DNA from: Sphingobacteriales bacterium
GTDB taxonomy: Bacteria; Bacteroidota; Bacteroidia; CAILMK01; JAAYUY01
DNA length: 52,411 nucleotides
Direction of reading: 5' to 3'
NCBI GenBank assembly: GCA_012517435.1
Contig: JAAYUY010000050.1
Coordinates: forward strand, 1-52,411
A model generated the notes under the pieces. The model was not told where the DNA came from. It saw nothing but the letters and a program-made list of their open reading frames with translations, and did not search any database. The position numbers and the translations under genes are program-made. This document shows, in pieces, positions 17,041-25,972 of the stretch. Each line of letters opens with the position of its first letter. The stretch's first letter is position 1.

Positions 17041-19014
17041 TTATTTGAAGCCAATCGCCATCTGCATCTTGTCTTTTGTCTTAAACCAATGATCGAGAAG
17101 GTTGTAGAGCTCATTCGGTTGAAATGGCTTAGTAATGTAGTCATTCATTCCCTGATAGATACAGGATTCCAATTCATCACGCATGGCGCTGGCTGTCATG
17201 GCAATGATAGGTATTTTAAGGTTGAATTCTTCCCTGATAACTTTTGTTGCTTCATATCCATTCATGACAGGCATCTGAAGATCCATCAGAATAATATCAT
17301 AGCTTTTCTTTCTGACCATTTCGGTTGCTATTTTACCGTTTTCTGCCACATCTATATTTAAACCCCAGTTTTTAAGAACCTTTAATGCCAGCAACTGATT
17401 GATCTTGTTGTCTTCCACAAGCAAAACATGATAATTGGTCCAGTCTTCTTCCTTGACGCTCTTAATGACAGTTTCTTCTTCTTTTTTCACTGCATTTGTG
17501 TTTACTTTAAATCCTAAGGTAAATGAGAAAGTACTTCCAACTCCCACCTTACTTTTCACCCATATTTTACCTCCCTGAAGTTCAACAAGCTGCTTGCAGA
17601 TGGATAATCCCAGACCGGTGCCACCATATTTTCTTTCAGTATCGGTGGTAGCCTGAGTGAAAGTTTCAAAAATATAGGCAATTTTATTTTCAGGAATGCC
17701 AATGCCGCTATCCGACACATCAAACTGTAAATACTGTTTCCCTGATTCTTCATGTAGCAGATTTACTTTCAGCCTTACTTCTCCCTTTTCAGTAAACTTA
17801 ATGGCATTTCCAATCAAATTGACAATGACCTGATTCAAACGATAGTAATCTCCCTTCAGTGATTTTGCAATATTGTCATCGAAGTCAAAATTCAGACTGA
17901 TATTTTTCTCTTCAGCTTTAACACGCAATATTTTTAAAGTGGTCGAAAGCTGGTCATACAAATCAAAATCAATCTCTTCGAATTTAATTTTACCTGATTG
18001 AATCTTTGCCAGATCGAGCAAATCATTGATAATTACCAGGAGGTTGTCTCCGCTGCTTTTGATAGCTTTCAGGTAATCAATCTTCTCCTGATTGGTTTCC
18101 ATTCCCAGTAAAATATTGGTCAGCCCGATGATACCGTTCATGGGCGTACGAATTTCATGGCTGATATTCGCTAGAAAACGCTCCCGCATGGCCAGCGATT
18201 CCTCAGCTATTTCTTTGGAATGCCTGAGTTCAGCCTCGATTTTCTTCCTTTCCGTAATATCCTGAATAGTCCCCAAAACGGTGTATGAATTGCCATTGTC
18301 CGGATTGCTGACAAATAATCTTGTATTGATAAATTTATGGCCGGTTGGAGTATTAATCCTGAAATCAATATCCTGCGGCTCAGCTGTTTTTATGGCCATA
18401 TCGAGTGCCTGCATGACAGCTGAATAATCATCTTTATGAATTTGCTTTAAAAAATGTGAAAAAGATACATCCTCCGGGCTAAGACAAAAGATTTTTTGCC
18501 CCTCTTCCGTCATGATAAGTTCACGTGTTTCCGTATGATATTCAAAACTGCCGATATGTGCCAGTTTCTGGGCTTCTTTCAGCCGCATCTCGCTTCTGAC
18601 AAGCGCCTGCTCTATTTTCTGGCGTTTCTTTTCAGTCTCATAATTTTTCAGGGCATTACGAAGACTCATCGACAAACCTTCCGGAGAAATCAGGCTTTTC
18701 GGAATATAATCGGATGCTCCCGCGCGGATAGCCTCAGCCGCCACCCTTTCGTCCCCGTAGCTTGTCAGGATGACTACAGGTATTTTTATGCCTTTTTCCC
18801 TGATGGTTTTCATCAATGTTATCCCATCAATATCAGGGAGTTTTAAATCTGAAAATATGCAATCAAATTCTTCTTTTTCCAGCATCTGAAGTGCTGTTGT
18901 AGCATCGAGGGCATAATCAATACTTAAATATGCCTCTGATTGCATTAACGACTTTTTAATTGACAATGCGTCAATACGGTCGTCATCAATAATAAGAATT
19001 CTTAGCGTATTCAT
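17041..19014 (-). CDS. Hybrid sensor histidine kinase: REC-PAS-HisKA-HATPase-REC
   Basis: 657 residues, no membrane segment. The N-terminal receiver has the acidic IIDDD pocket and phospho-acceptor Asp56 (FSDLKLPDIDG). A PAS domain spans about 145-255, ending QDITERKK. HisKA carries His286 (NISHEIRTPMNG). HATPase motifs are N-box NLIGNAIKFT (400-409), DSGIGIP, FETFTQ and GGTGLGLSI. The C-terminal receiver has VEDNKINQ and Asp578 (LMDLQMPVMNGYEA) with the Lys of TKPF. It is the last gene of a four-gene signalling operon and its ATG overlaps the stop of the single-domain receiver (ATGA). The N-terminal receiver may take phosphate from an upstream kinase and regulate this one. Confidence 0.93.
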   Translation of the reverse strand: MNTLRILIIDDDRIDALSIKKSLMQSEAYLSIDYALDATTALQMLEKEEFDCIFSDLKLPDIDGITLMKTIREKGIKIPVVILTSYGDERVAAEAIRAGASDYIPKSLISPEGLSMSLRNALKNYETEKKRQKIEQALVRSEMRLKEAQKLAHIGSFEYHTETRELIMTEEGQKIFCLSPEDVSFSHFLKQIHKDDYSAVMQALDMAIKTAEPQDIDFRINTPTGHKFINTRLFVSNPDNGNSYTVLGTIQDITERKKIEAELRHSKEIAEESLAMRERFLANISHEIRTPMNGIIGLTNILLGMETNQEKIDYLKAIKSSGDNLLVIINDLLDLAKIQSGKIKFEEIDFDLYDQLSTTLKILRVKAEEKNISLNFDFDDNIAKSLKGDYYRLNQVIVNLIGNAIKFTEKGEVRLKVNLLHEESGKQYLQFDVSDSGIGIPENKIAYIFETFTQATTDTERKYGGTGLGLSICKQLVELQGGKIWVKSKVGVGSTFSFTLGFKVNTNAVKKEEETVIKSVKEEDWTNYHVLLVEDNKINQLLALKVLKNWGLNIDVAENGKIATEMVRKKSYDIILMDLQMPVMNGYEATKVIREEFNLKIPIIAMTASAMRDELESCIYQGMNDYITKPFQPNELYNLLDHWFKTKDKMQMAIGFK

Positions 19015-19448
19015 GGCAATTCAATTATTTTCCAATAACTTTTCAAGGTGCCTACTGCGGCAACAAATTTTTCAAAATTTAAAGGTTTCAAAATATAACC
19101 GGCTACATTGAGGTTATAAGCATTTATCCTGTCGCTGTCTTCGTTGGAAGTGGTCATGATAAAAACCGGTATGGATTTCAGTTCCTCATCTTTTCTGATT
19201 TCACGCAAAAACTCAATCCCGTTCATTTTTGGCATATTGATATCGAGCAGGATAATCTTTGGCAACGGATTTATTTTTTCGACCCCATTTCCTCTGAGCA
19301 TATTTAAGGCTTCAAGCCCGTTGTTGGCAATTATCAAAGGATTTTGCATGTTATTCTTTTTGAATGCCCTCTGTACATTCATCTGATCAACCATGTCGTC
19401 TTCAACGAGCATGATGCTTACGAGTCTTTCTTCCATAGTGTTCTGCAT
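19011..19448 (-). CDS. Single-domain response regulator (Rcp1-like)
   Basis: 145 residues consisting only of a receiver. The acidic pocket is MLVEDDMVD, the phospho-acceptor is Asp69 (ILLDINMPKMNG), the conserved Thr/Ser is in IMTTSNEDSD and the Lys in YILKPLNF. The insert before the Asp (RGNGVEKINPLPK) is characteristic of Rcp1-type receivers that pair with phytochrome-like kinases. There is no output domain, so it probably acts as a phosphate shuttle. The start could also be the second Met (19436). Placed 13 nt after the soluble kinase and overlapping the hybrid kinase. Confidence 0.92.
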   Translation of the reverse strand: MQNTMEERLVSIMLVEDDMVDQMNVQRAFKKNNMQNPLIIANNGLEALNMLRGNGVEKINPLPKIILLDINMPKMNGIEFLREIRKDEELKSIPVFIMTTSNEDSDRINAYNLNVAGYILKPLNFEKFVAAVGTLKSYWKIIELP

Positions 19449-19461
19449 TTATCTTTGTTTA

Positions 19462-20178
19462 TTAGTTTGTTACATTTAATTCTTTCGGCCAGGTAAAGAT
19501 GAATTCACTTCCCTCTCCCTGTTTTGATATTAACTGAATATTTCCCCCTACAAAATCCAGAATTTTTTTTGCCAGTGTAAGGCCTACACCTGTTGTTTCC
19601 CTTACGTCTTTTGAATTGACCGTATAAAAGACTGTAAAAACCTTGCCCTGCAAATCTTCTGGTATGCCAGGACCGTTGTCTTTTACGGAAAACACATAAC
19701 AATCCTCTTTTTCTTTACAGGAAATCCGGATATGGCCATCTTCCTTATCATGAAAAACAACAGCATTTTCGATCAAGGCATACAACACCTTATATAATTT
19801 ACTGTGCATGGTCCTGAATACAGGCATTTTTCCGGTTTCGACCTTCATCTTTTTACTGTCAGGAATCATTTCAAGGATTTCAGCTATCATTGCTCCTGTA
19901 TTCACCTCCGCCATGTCCAACTCCATCCGCCTGACTCTCGACAACTCTGTAAGGGCATTCATCATGTTTTCAATGCGTTTTACCCTGTTTTTCAATAGGT
20001 CAAAATTCTCTCTTACATCGCCAGTTGTTCCGTTTAAATCTTCATCAATCCACTCAACAAGATTATTGATAGCCCTCAAAGGTGCCTTCACATCATGCGA
20101 CACGATGTAAACAAAAGACTCTAATTCTTCTGTTTTCCTTTTCAGTTCTTCTTTTAATCTGTTGATTTCTTCTGTCAT
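19462..20178 (-). CDS. Small cytoplasmic histidine kinase (HisKA-HATPase only)
   Basis: 238 residues. A short coiled-coil N-terminus leads straight to the H-box FVYIVSHDVKAPLRAINNL with His28, then HATPase with N-box-like ALIENAVVFHDK, DNGPGIPEDL and TTGVGLTLAKKI. There is no sensor domain or membrane segment. The H-box is nearly the same as that of the upstream membrane kinase (IVSHDLKAPLRAINNL), so the two are probably paralogues that share or exchange phosphotransfer partners. The N-box reads ENAVVFHD rather than SNAVKYHD, a modest departure. Located 6 nt after the upstream kinase. Confidence 0.9.
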   Translation of the reverse strand: MTEEINRLKEELKRKTEELESFVYIVSHDVKAPLRAINNLVEWIDEDLNGTTGDVRENFDLLKNRVKRIENMMNALTELSRVRRMELDMAEVNTGAMIAEILEMIPDSKKMKVETGKMPVFRTMHSKLYKVLYALIENAVVFHDKEDGHIRISCKEKEDCYVFSVKDNGPGIPEDLQGKVFTVFYTVNSKDVRETTGVGLTLAKKILDFVGGNIQLISKQGEGSEFIFTWPKELNVTN

Positions 20179-20184
20179 AGCTGT

Positions 20185-21504
20185 TTATTTTTTAGGCCAT
20201 GTAAAATGAAAGGTCGTTCCTTTCCCTTCTTTCGATTCAATCCATATTTTTCCGCCTTTTTCTTCAATAATCTTTTTTACAATAGATAGCCCTATACCTG
20301 TACTTTCCACAGTGTCGCGTGCTTCTATGGTTTGAAATATTCCGAAAATCTTTTCATGATATTCTTCCGGAATTCCGGGACCATCATCCTTAACCATAAA
20401 TTCAACCATATTGTCGTTTTCGAAACACCTGATTTCAACATTACCTTTTGGCTTATCGTGGTATTTTACCGCATTGCTGATTAAATTGCTAAATACCTGC
20501 TGTAGGGTAATTTGTTCGGTTTCCAGAACAGGTAAACCCTGTTCAACATGAAAGGCAATCCTATCTGTAACAGCGAGATTATCAATCACATCTTTTACCA
20601 AATCCCTTACACTTACTGTCGATTTTTCTATTTTCTGGCGTCCGACCCTGGAATATTCAAGAATCCCGTTGATCAGATTTTCCATCCTGTTGACCCTACC
20701 TCGCATCAGACGTATATGGTTTTCAACTTCTTCCGGTACCTCTCCCAAATCCTCAATGATCCATTCCGATAAGTTGTTGATGGCTCTGAGCGGAGCTTTC
20801 AAATCATGAGATACAATATAGGCAAACTGATCAAGCTCTTTATTGGCTTTTTCCACTGCAATTAAAGATTCTTTGAGTTTCCTTTCGTTTTCTTTCTGTA
20901 TGCTGATGTCCTGAGCAACAATGACGATAAAGTTTTTATTAAAATCTTTCAGATGATTGACAGAAACAAGTACCGGTATCTTTTTCCCGGTCTTTGTCAT
21001 AAACTCTGTTTCAAAAAGGCTTCCCTTCCCGAACCCATTCAGATTGAATATTTTACTGACATGATTCCCGATAATTTTTTCCGGTTCACAGCCTAACTTT
21101 TCACAGGTAGTCGGATTAACCGTTTTAATAATGTTGTGTTCATCAAGAACAATCAAAATATTCCCCATATTCTGGAAAATATCATTCAGGTAATTTTTAG
21201 CGCTGGCTGTTTCTATTAATTTCATGGAACTTTTAACACTTGCCCTGATAACCAGAAAAACAAACATGGCACCTCCGAGAAAAACCATACCCGTTATAAA
21301 TGCCATTATGTCCATTTTGTCTAAAAAAACCAACACCAAAGCACCAATGTAGCCTAATAAAAATGAAACAATGAAATAGGAAAGTATCTTCCATGATTTG
21401 AACATCTTACCTTCCTGAAGGCTAAGAAGCTGGCGGGTCTGAAAGATGGATAACACCATGAAAATAATACCGCCTCCGATTAAAACTGCTGATATTGTCT
21501 GCAT
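20185..21504 (-). CDS. Membrane histidine kinase with PAS domain
   Basis: 439 residues. Three predicted membrane helices lie at about 4-20, 40-60 and 66-87 with almost no periplasmic loop, so it probably senses a membrane or cytoplasmic signal. A PAS domain spans about 105-205 (ILIVLDEHNIIKTVNPTTCE ... VAQDISIQK). HisKA has His233 (YIVSHDLKAPLRAINNL), and the HATPase shows SNAVKYHDKPKG, DDGPGIPEEY, and STGIGLSIVKKI. This is the first gene of the four-gene signalling operon; a promoter with both -33 and -7 elements lies upstream. The sensed signal is unknown. Confidence 0.93.
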   Translation of the reverse strand: MQTISAVLIGGGIIFMVLSIFQTRQLLSLQEGKMFKSWKILSYFIVSFLLGYIGALVLVFLDKMDIMAFITGMVFLGGAMFVFLVIRASVKSSMKLIETASAKNYLNDIFQNMGNILIVLDEHNIIKTVNPTTCEKLGCEPEKIIGNHVSKIFNLNGFGKGSLFETEFMTKTGKKIPVLVSVNHLKDFNKNFIVIVAQDISIQKENERKLKESLIAVEKANKELDQFAYIVSHDLKAPLRAINNLSEWIIEDLGEVPEEVENHIRLMRGRVNRMENLINGILEYSRVGRQKIEKSTVSVRDLVKDVIDNLAVTDRIAFHVEQGLPVLETEQITLQQVFSNLISNAVKYHDKPKGNVEIRCFENDNMVEFMVKDDGPGIPEEYHEKIFGIFQTIEARDTVESTGIGLSIVKKIIEEKGGKIWIESKEGKGTTFHFTWPKK

Positions 21505-21581
21505 CTTCTTAAATTTTTAAAATTATTCGGTTTTAATTTCCGATTTTTGCTCAAAAATAAAAAAAACGGTTGGGGCAAATG

Positions 21582-21610
21582 CAAATTTATTTTAATTTTC
21601 ATAAGACAAA
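21582..21610 (-). promoter_or_regulatory. Promoter of the histidine kinase operon (TTTG-N17-TAAATTTG)
   Basis: On the minus strand TTTG (21610-21607), a 17-nt spacer and TAAATTTG (21589-21582) reproduce the Bacteroidota sigma-ABfr consensus. The expected start of transcription is near 21575, about 70 nt before the kinase ATG. It is the best-formed two-part vegetative promoter I see in the window. Confidence 0.6.
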
Positions 21611-21648
21611 AAACTGATAATCATTCATTTACAAATAAAACTTTTAAC

Positions 21649-22443
21649 ATGTTTCTGGAAGGAAATTTATTCAAACTTGCTGCTGAATACAACGACCCGG
21701 TCAGCTATTGGCTCCCGCTGAATGAAAAACTTGTTTATCTGAATGAACTCATTGGGCATTCAGTTAAAATTCATTATCAAGGGATTATTAATTGTATTAA
21801 ATGTGGCAGAAGGACACCGAAGTCATATCAGCAAGGCTTTTGTTACCAATGTTTTATGACCGCCCCCGAAGCTGATCCCGGCATTATAAACCCTGAACTG
21901 GACATGGCTCACGAAGGGATATCTCGTGACATGGAATGGGCAAAAACCTACAGCCTGGTCGAACACACCGTCTATCTGTCGATCACAAGCGGAATAAAGG
22001 TGGGCGTAACACGAAGCTCTAATGTTTATACCCGTTGGATTGATCAGGGTGCAAGCCAGGCCATTTCGCTGGCAAAAACTCCCTACAGACATCTGGCAGG
22101 AATTATTGAAGTGGAACTTAAAAAACACTTTAACGACAAGACCAACTGGCAAGACATGCTATGTGGCAGAACGAACGGAAATACCGATCTGATTGCCGAA
22201 AAGAAGAGAGCTGCTATGCTCCTGCCTGAGGAATTAAAAACATATCTGACTGAAGATGATTCAATTACGCATATTAATTATCCGGTTACCCGGTATCTCG
22301 ACAAAGTTAAAAGCATTGATATTGAAAAGCTGACAGGATTTAGCGGCATACTAACCGGAATTAAAGGACAGTATCTGATGTTTGACGACATGGTGCTTAA
22401 TGTCAGAAAGTATGGCGGATATTTGGTCAGTTTTGAATACTGA
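21649..22443 (+). CDS. DUF2797 family protein with zinc-finger-like and possible GIY-YIG-like core
   Basis: 264 residues from the ATG at 21649. A longer reading from 21547 runs through the promoter region and lacks conservation. Four cysteines form a CxxC-CxxC site: Cys49, Cys52, Cys65 and Cys68 (CIKCGRR ... GFCYQC). The block HTVYLSITSGIKVGVTRSS (106-124), then RWIDQGAS (129-136) and IIEVELKKHF (152-161), is the DUF2797 signature. Its order VY-x6-KVG...R...E resembles the GIY-YIG nuclease fold, as in T5orf172-type proteins. Function is unknown; the nuclease relation is my inference. No operon partner; it converges on the K+ channel gene. Confidence 0.75.
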   Translation: MFLEGNLFKLAAEYNDPVSYWLPLNEKLVYLNELIGHSVKIHYQGIINCIKCGRRTPKSYQQGFCYQCFMTAPEADPGIINPELDMAHEGISRDMEWAKTYSLVEHTVYLSITSGIKVGVTRSSNVYTRWIDQGASQAISLAKTPYRHLAGIIEVELKKHFNDKTNWQDMLCGRTNGNTDLIAEKKRAAMLLPEELKTYLTEDDSITHINYPVTRYLDKVKSIDIEKLTGFSGILTGIKGQYLMFDDMVLNVRKYGGYLVSFEY

Positions 22444-22463
22444 TGCGCACAGAAAAAAATATT

Positions 22464-23795
22464 TTATTTCTGTCGTTCAGCCATTATTTTCTTAATGTTT
22501 TCATCAAATTCGGGATATTTGCTCCTAAGCTTATCAAAATTTTCCTTTGAAAGCCTGTACAGGTCGCAATAGGTAACTGCCTTGACACTTGCTGTCCGTT
22601 TTTCATCTTTCAGCAATGCTGTTTCACCAAATGGAGAGCCTGCGCCAAGTTTGTTGATTACCTTATTATCTATCAGTATTTCCACTTCGCCTGAACTTAA
22701 AAAATACATACAATCACCATATTCTCCCTGCGTGATGATGTAATCGTTAGGTAAGAATACCACGGGTTCCAATAACTGAACAATTTCTTTGATGAAGATT
22801 TCATCGGTATGTTGGAAAAGCGAAACTTTCGCAATAATGTCACGGTTGAGGTGCATTAAAATCTCAGTGGAAAGGGTATGCGGCAGGTCTGTAAAGAGAT
22901 TGCCTGTATCAAATCCTTTTCTGGTTTCCCATAGATAGTAATAATAGTTTTTAACTTTGTTCTGAATGGAAATTGGCAGATTTTTCGACTGCATACTGAC
23001 ATTTATTTCTTCCATGTGTTTCATAAACTGAGCCCTTGCCATATCAATATTGGCAATTAAAAGGGAAATATTACCAATGATATAGCCAAACACACCCACA
23101 CCAATAATCTCTACAATAATGGTATAGATAATCTGAAGATTACTGTTTTTATCAGGGGAATAATCTCCATAACCAATGGTGGCAATGGTAGTCAGTGTCC
23201 AGTATATTGCCCTGATATATTGATCGAAAAAACTTCTGTCTTTTTCACTTGCACCGATTCCACACCAGCCCAATGCAATAAAATTCACACCGATTATAAA
23301 CCAAAATCCCAGAGCAATCAAACGCCTGACATTTGGATTAAAATTAAGGCTTTCCTGTATTTCTCCGAAAATATGCCTTATTTTATACAGTTTAAGGATG
23401 GGAAAGCCATACAAGACAAGCATGAAATAATGCAGAAATGTCTTATTCTCCTGTTGCCCAAATATGAGAAAAGCAAGAAAAAAAAATGGTATAAAAGCAA
23501 GAAAATCAGTAATAAAAAATGTTTTTAAATAATTTCTGGCAATCATCCTCTGATCGCAGATCACTTCATATTTAATCCGGATATCCATAAAAAAGCTCAG
23601 AAAAACATCCATGGCAAACACAAAAACAATTATCCAGTAATAAATATCAGGTCGTATCAACCCAAAACTAATCCGGTAAGAAATAACTATTGATGAGAAA
23701 AGAATAAAAATCAAAATAAATATGTTCCAGAATACATTAAATCTGCATTGATTGGTAATGACAGGAATTTTATTCAATAATGATTTCAAAAGCAT
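22464..23795 (-). CDS. Cyclic-nucleotide-gated-type K+ channel (6TM plus CNBD)
   Basis: 443 residues. Six hydrophobic segments lie within residues 20-250. The pore helix and filter are YWTLTTIATIGYGDYSP, with TIGYGD at 206-211, the K+-selective form. The S4 region (ILKLYKIRHIF) has few basic residues, so voltage sensing is probably weak. A C-linker (about 252-320) and cyclic-nucleotide-binding domain follow. The phosphate-binding cassette reads SPFGETALLKDEKRTASV with the ligand Arg at 400 and Glu391, so cAMP or cGMP binding is plausible. Organisation is that of eukaryotic CNG/HCN channels and bacterial relatives such as SthK. I see no cyclase gene nearby. Confidence 0.92.
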   Translation of the reverse strand: MLLKSLLNKIPVITNQCRFNVFWNIFILIFILFSSIVISYRISFGLIRPDIYYWIIVFVFAMDVFLSFFMDIRIKYEVICDQRMIARNYLKTFFITDFLAFIPFFFLAFLIFGQQENKTFLHYFMLVLYGFPILKLYKIRHIFGEIQESLNFNPNVRRLIALGFWFIIGVNFIALGWCGIGASEKDRSFFDQYIRAIYWTLTTIATIGYGDYSPDKNSNLQIIYTIIVEIIGVGVFGYIIGNISLLIANIDMARAQFMKHMEEINVSMQSKNLPISIQNKVKNYYYYLWETRKGFDTGNLFTDLPHTLSTEILMHLNRDIIAKVSLFQHTDEIFIKEIVQLLEPVVFLPNDYIITQGEYGDCMYFLSSGEVEILIDNKVINKLGAGSPFGETALLKDEKRTASVKAVTYCDLYRLSKENFDKLRSKYPEFDENIKKIMAERQK

Positions 23796-23857
23796 GATTT
23801 TTATAAAATTTCAGTGATTTTTTGAGAGCTAAAGATAACGATTCTAACTAAACTAGT

Positions 23858-25255
23858 CTAATTGGTTGAATGACCTGTATGCATTTTTCTTTTTCCCCTT
23901 GCCAAAGAGGCAAAAACACCGGCAAAACAAAGGACAGCAAATAACAGTAACGATACATTGACGGTTTTCATAAATGCCGGTAAAGCAGCAGGGGTAATTT
24001 TAATTTTGCCAACAAAAAAGTTGATGAAAAACATTACTATCACCATGCTGATCATTTGACCGAGCAAACGCATGGTACTCAGGGTAGCCGAAGCAATTCC
24101 CAGAAAACGTTTTTCCACAGAACTCATCACTGCATTGGTATTCGGAGAAGAGAAAAGCGCAAAACCCAGCCCCAGAAACATCAGAAAACCAATTATATAG
24201 GTCAAACCAATATCCTTGTCAATAAAAGACAAAAAGAACAAGCCGACAGAGCTGACCGCCATTCCGAGAGAAGCCAGAATTCTGGGATCAATTCTGTCAG
24301 ACAACCTGCCAAACAGAGGGGTAAAAACAGCCATCACAACAGGCTGTGAAACCAGTATCATTCCGGCTTCTTTAGGTGTAAAACCTTTGGCATACTGAAG
24401 AAAAAGGCTCAGAATGAACCCAACCCCGAAAGTAGCTGAATAGTTGATAAAAGCAGCCAGATTGGAAAAAGCGAATATTTTGTTTTGGATCAACATCCTG
24501 ATATTCAGGAGGGGATGTTCGTTTTTATATTGGAGATAAACAAAAACACTTAATAACACTAAACCAGAGAGTGTAAAAGTAACCGAATAATCAGAAGGCA
24601 GATGAGAAAGGCCATAAATTAAGCCAAGAATTCCAAATGAATAAAAAACAGCACCTTTCCAGTCAAATCTTTCACCTTTCGCCTCTGCCCAGTCCCCTTT
24701 CAGAAAAAGCAGAATAATCAGAATAATTACCATGCCGACAGGAATCATCAGATAAAAAATGCTTTGCCACCCAAGGTATTCAGTCAGAAATCCGCCAAGG
24801 GAAGGTCCTAAAGCCAATCCTACGTATGTAGTTCCTGTTACATAGCCAACAGCCCTTCCACGCCTTTCTTTAGGGTAAACTGAAAGAACCAGTGCGAGCG
24901 AAGTAGTAAACATCATAGCACTTCCCAAACCCTGTAATGCACGGGATAAAATAAGCATGCTCCCGGTATAGGATAATGCGCATAAGGTGGTAGCCAAAGT
25001 AAAAACCAAAACACCTGTCAGATAAACTTTCTTCCTGCCGACAAGATCGGCAATTCTGCCAACAGGTACAAGAATCATGGATGAAGCCAGTAAAAATGCA
25101 CTCGCTACCCATCCCAGTGAAACAGCATTCATCCCGAGCTGTTTCCCGATAACAGGCAGAGCAATGTTGATGGAAGACCCCATAAAAGGAGTAAAAAAGG
25201 AGCCGATTACGGCTACGGATAAGGCAGCCCTCAAAATGGTTTTTTCGTTGCTCAA
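23858..25255 (-). CDS. MFS drug exporter, DHA2 (EmrB/QacA) 14-TM family
   Basis: 465 residues, about 14 hydrophobic segments. N-terminal motif FTPFMGSSINIALPVIGKQL and LGWVASAFLLASS are typical of DHA2 proton antiporters, followed by the loop 2-3 motif A GRIADLVGRKKVYLTG and motif C-like GLALGPSLGGFL. It should export hydrophobic toxic compounds using the proton gradient; the substrate is unknown. The start is a TTG at 25255: an in-frame stop lies two codons upstream. A minus-strand -7 element at 25283-25290 supports this start, because the ATG at 25280 belongs to another frame. Confidence 0.92.
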   Translation of the reverse strand: MSNEKTILRAALSVAVIGSFFTPFMGSSINIALPVIGKQLGMNAVSLGWVASAFLLASSMILVPVGRIADLVGRKKVYLTGVLVFTLATTLCALSYTGSMLILSRALQGLGSAMMFTTSLALVLSVYPKERRGRAVGYVTGTTYVGLALGPSLGGFLTEYLGWQSIFYLMIPVGMVIILIILLFLKGDWAEAKGERFDWKGAVFYSFGILGLIYGLSHLPSDYSVTFTLSGLVLLSVFVYLQYKNEHPLLNIRMLIQNKIFAFSNLAAFINYSATFGVGFILSLFLQYAKGFTPKEAGMILVSQPVVMAVFTPLFGRLSDRIDPRILASLGMAVSSVGLFFLSFIDKDIGLTYIIGFLMFLGLGFALFSSPNTNAVMSSVEKRFLGIASATLSTMRLLGQMISMVIVMFFINFFVGKIKITPAALPAFMKTVNVSLLLFAVLCFAGVFASLARGKRKMHTGHSTN

Positions 25256-25282
25256 CTTTTAATGTCTGTTTTCTTTTCATGG

Positions 25283-25290
25283 CAAATGTA
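25283..25290 (-). promoter_or_regulatory. Putative -7 element (TACATTTG) for the MFS gene
   Basis: The minus strand reads TACATTTG followed by CC, an exact TAnnTTTG match 27 nt before the TTG start. The -33 part is not clear. Confidence 0.45.
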
Positions 25291-25366
25291 TTTATTTTGA
25301 ATCATCAATGAATGTCCCGCCAATCATTTATCTCTGGCTGAATAAAACCCAAGCATGAATATTTTC

Positions 25367-25374
25367 TATCTTTG
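25367..25374 (+). promoter_or_regulatory. Putative -7 element (TATCTTTG) for the DedA gene
   Basis: TATCTTTG followed by CGG is an exact TAnnTTTG match 25 nt before the ATG at 25400. With the element on the other strand it forms a divergent promoter region between the MFS and DedA genes. Confidence 0.5.
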
Positions 25375-25399
25375 CGGTAAAATAATTTATTGCTAATAA

Positions 25400-25969
25400 A
25401 TGACCCCACAGGAATTAACTGCCATCTATCTGGCAACAGCAACAGCCATTTTCATCGAAGGTGAAACTGCCCTGATTGCGTCTTCCTTTGCTGCTAAAAT
25501 CGGTTATTTAAATTTCCCGCTTGTATTTTTCATTGCTTATTTCTCAACTATATCTTACGACTGGGTCTGGTTTTTTATAGGCCGGTGGAGAGGCAGAAAA
25601 TATATTGAATCCAGAAAAGGGCTTCAAAAAATGAAAATAAAAGTGGACAACTTCCTCAATAAAAGGCAAACCTTGTTTCTGCTTATTTATCGTTTTCTCT
25701 ATGGATTCAGAGGTGCTATTTGTCTGATTGTAGGCCTTAGCCAGGTGAAGGCAAAAAAATTCATTTCGCTCAGCCTCATTACTACCCTGATATGGACTGC
25801 TATTTACTCCGGACTTGGGTTCTTTTTTGGAAAAGTATTAGAAAAAAAGCTGAGCAATTTTCAAAGCTCAGCTCCTTTTATTTTGCTTGGAATAGCCTGT
25901 CTGGGGATTATTCTTTACTCCATTACCACTTACTCTACCGGTAAAAAGTTTTTTAAAAGTAAAGAATAA
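25400..25969 (+). CDS. DedA/SNARE-associated (VTT) family membrane protein
   Basis: 189 residues, about five hydrophobic segments. The VTT-domain features are FIEGETALIASSFAA near the N-terminus (acidic re-entrant helix), WVWFFIGRWRGRK, and RFLYGFRGAICLIVGLSQV, which stands for the F.GR..PG.R......G motif of the family with the Pro missing. DedA proteins are linked to undecaprenyl-phosphate or phospholipid flipping and to membrane stress tolerance. This copy is at the short end of the family. It converges on the TM2 gene with 3 bp between stops. Confidence 0.85.
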   Translation: MTPQELTAIYLATATAIFIEGETALIASSFAAKIGYLNFPLVFFIAYFSTISYDWVWFFIGRWRGRKYIESRKGLQKMKIKVDNFLNKRQTLFLLIYRFLYGFRGAICLIVGLSQVKAKKFISLSLITTLIWTAIYSGLGFFFGKVLEKKLSNFQSSAPFILLGIACLGIILYSITTYSTGKKFFKSKE

Positions 25970-25972
25970 AAA

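Noticed and set aside
21547-21648. Upstream extension of the DUF2797 protein
   Set aside because: It crosses the divergent promoter region, and the family-like start is the Met at 21649.
22449-22473. Hairpin ACAGAAA...TTTCTGT between the DUF2797 and K+ channel genes
   Set aside because: The loop is long and AT-only and there is no T-run, so I do not call it a terminator.
24870-25280. 136-codon minus-strand frame over the MFS gene start
   Set aside because: It is rich in Cys, Arg and His as expected of an out-of-frame reading and overlaps a well-supported MFS protein.
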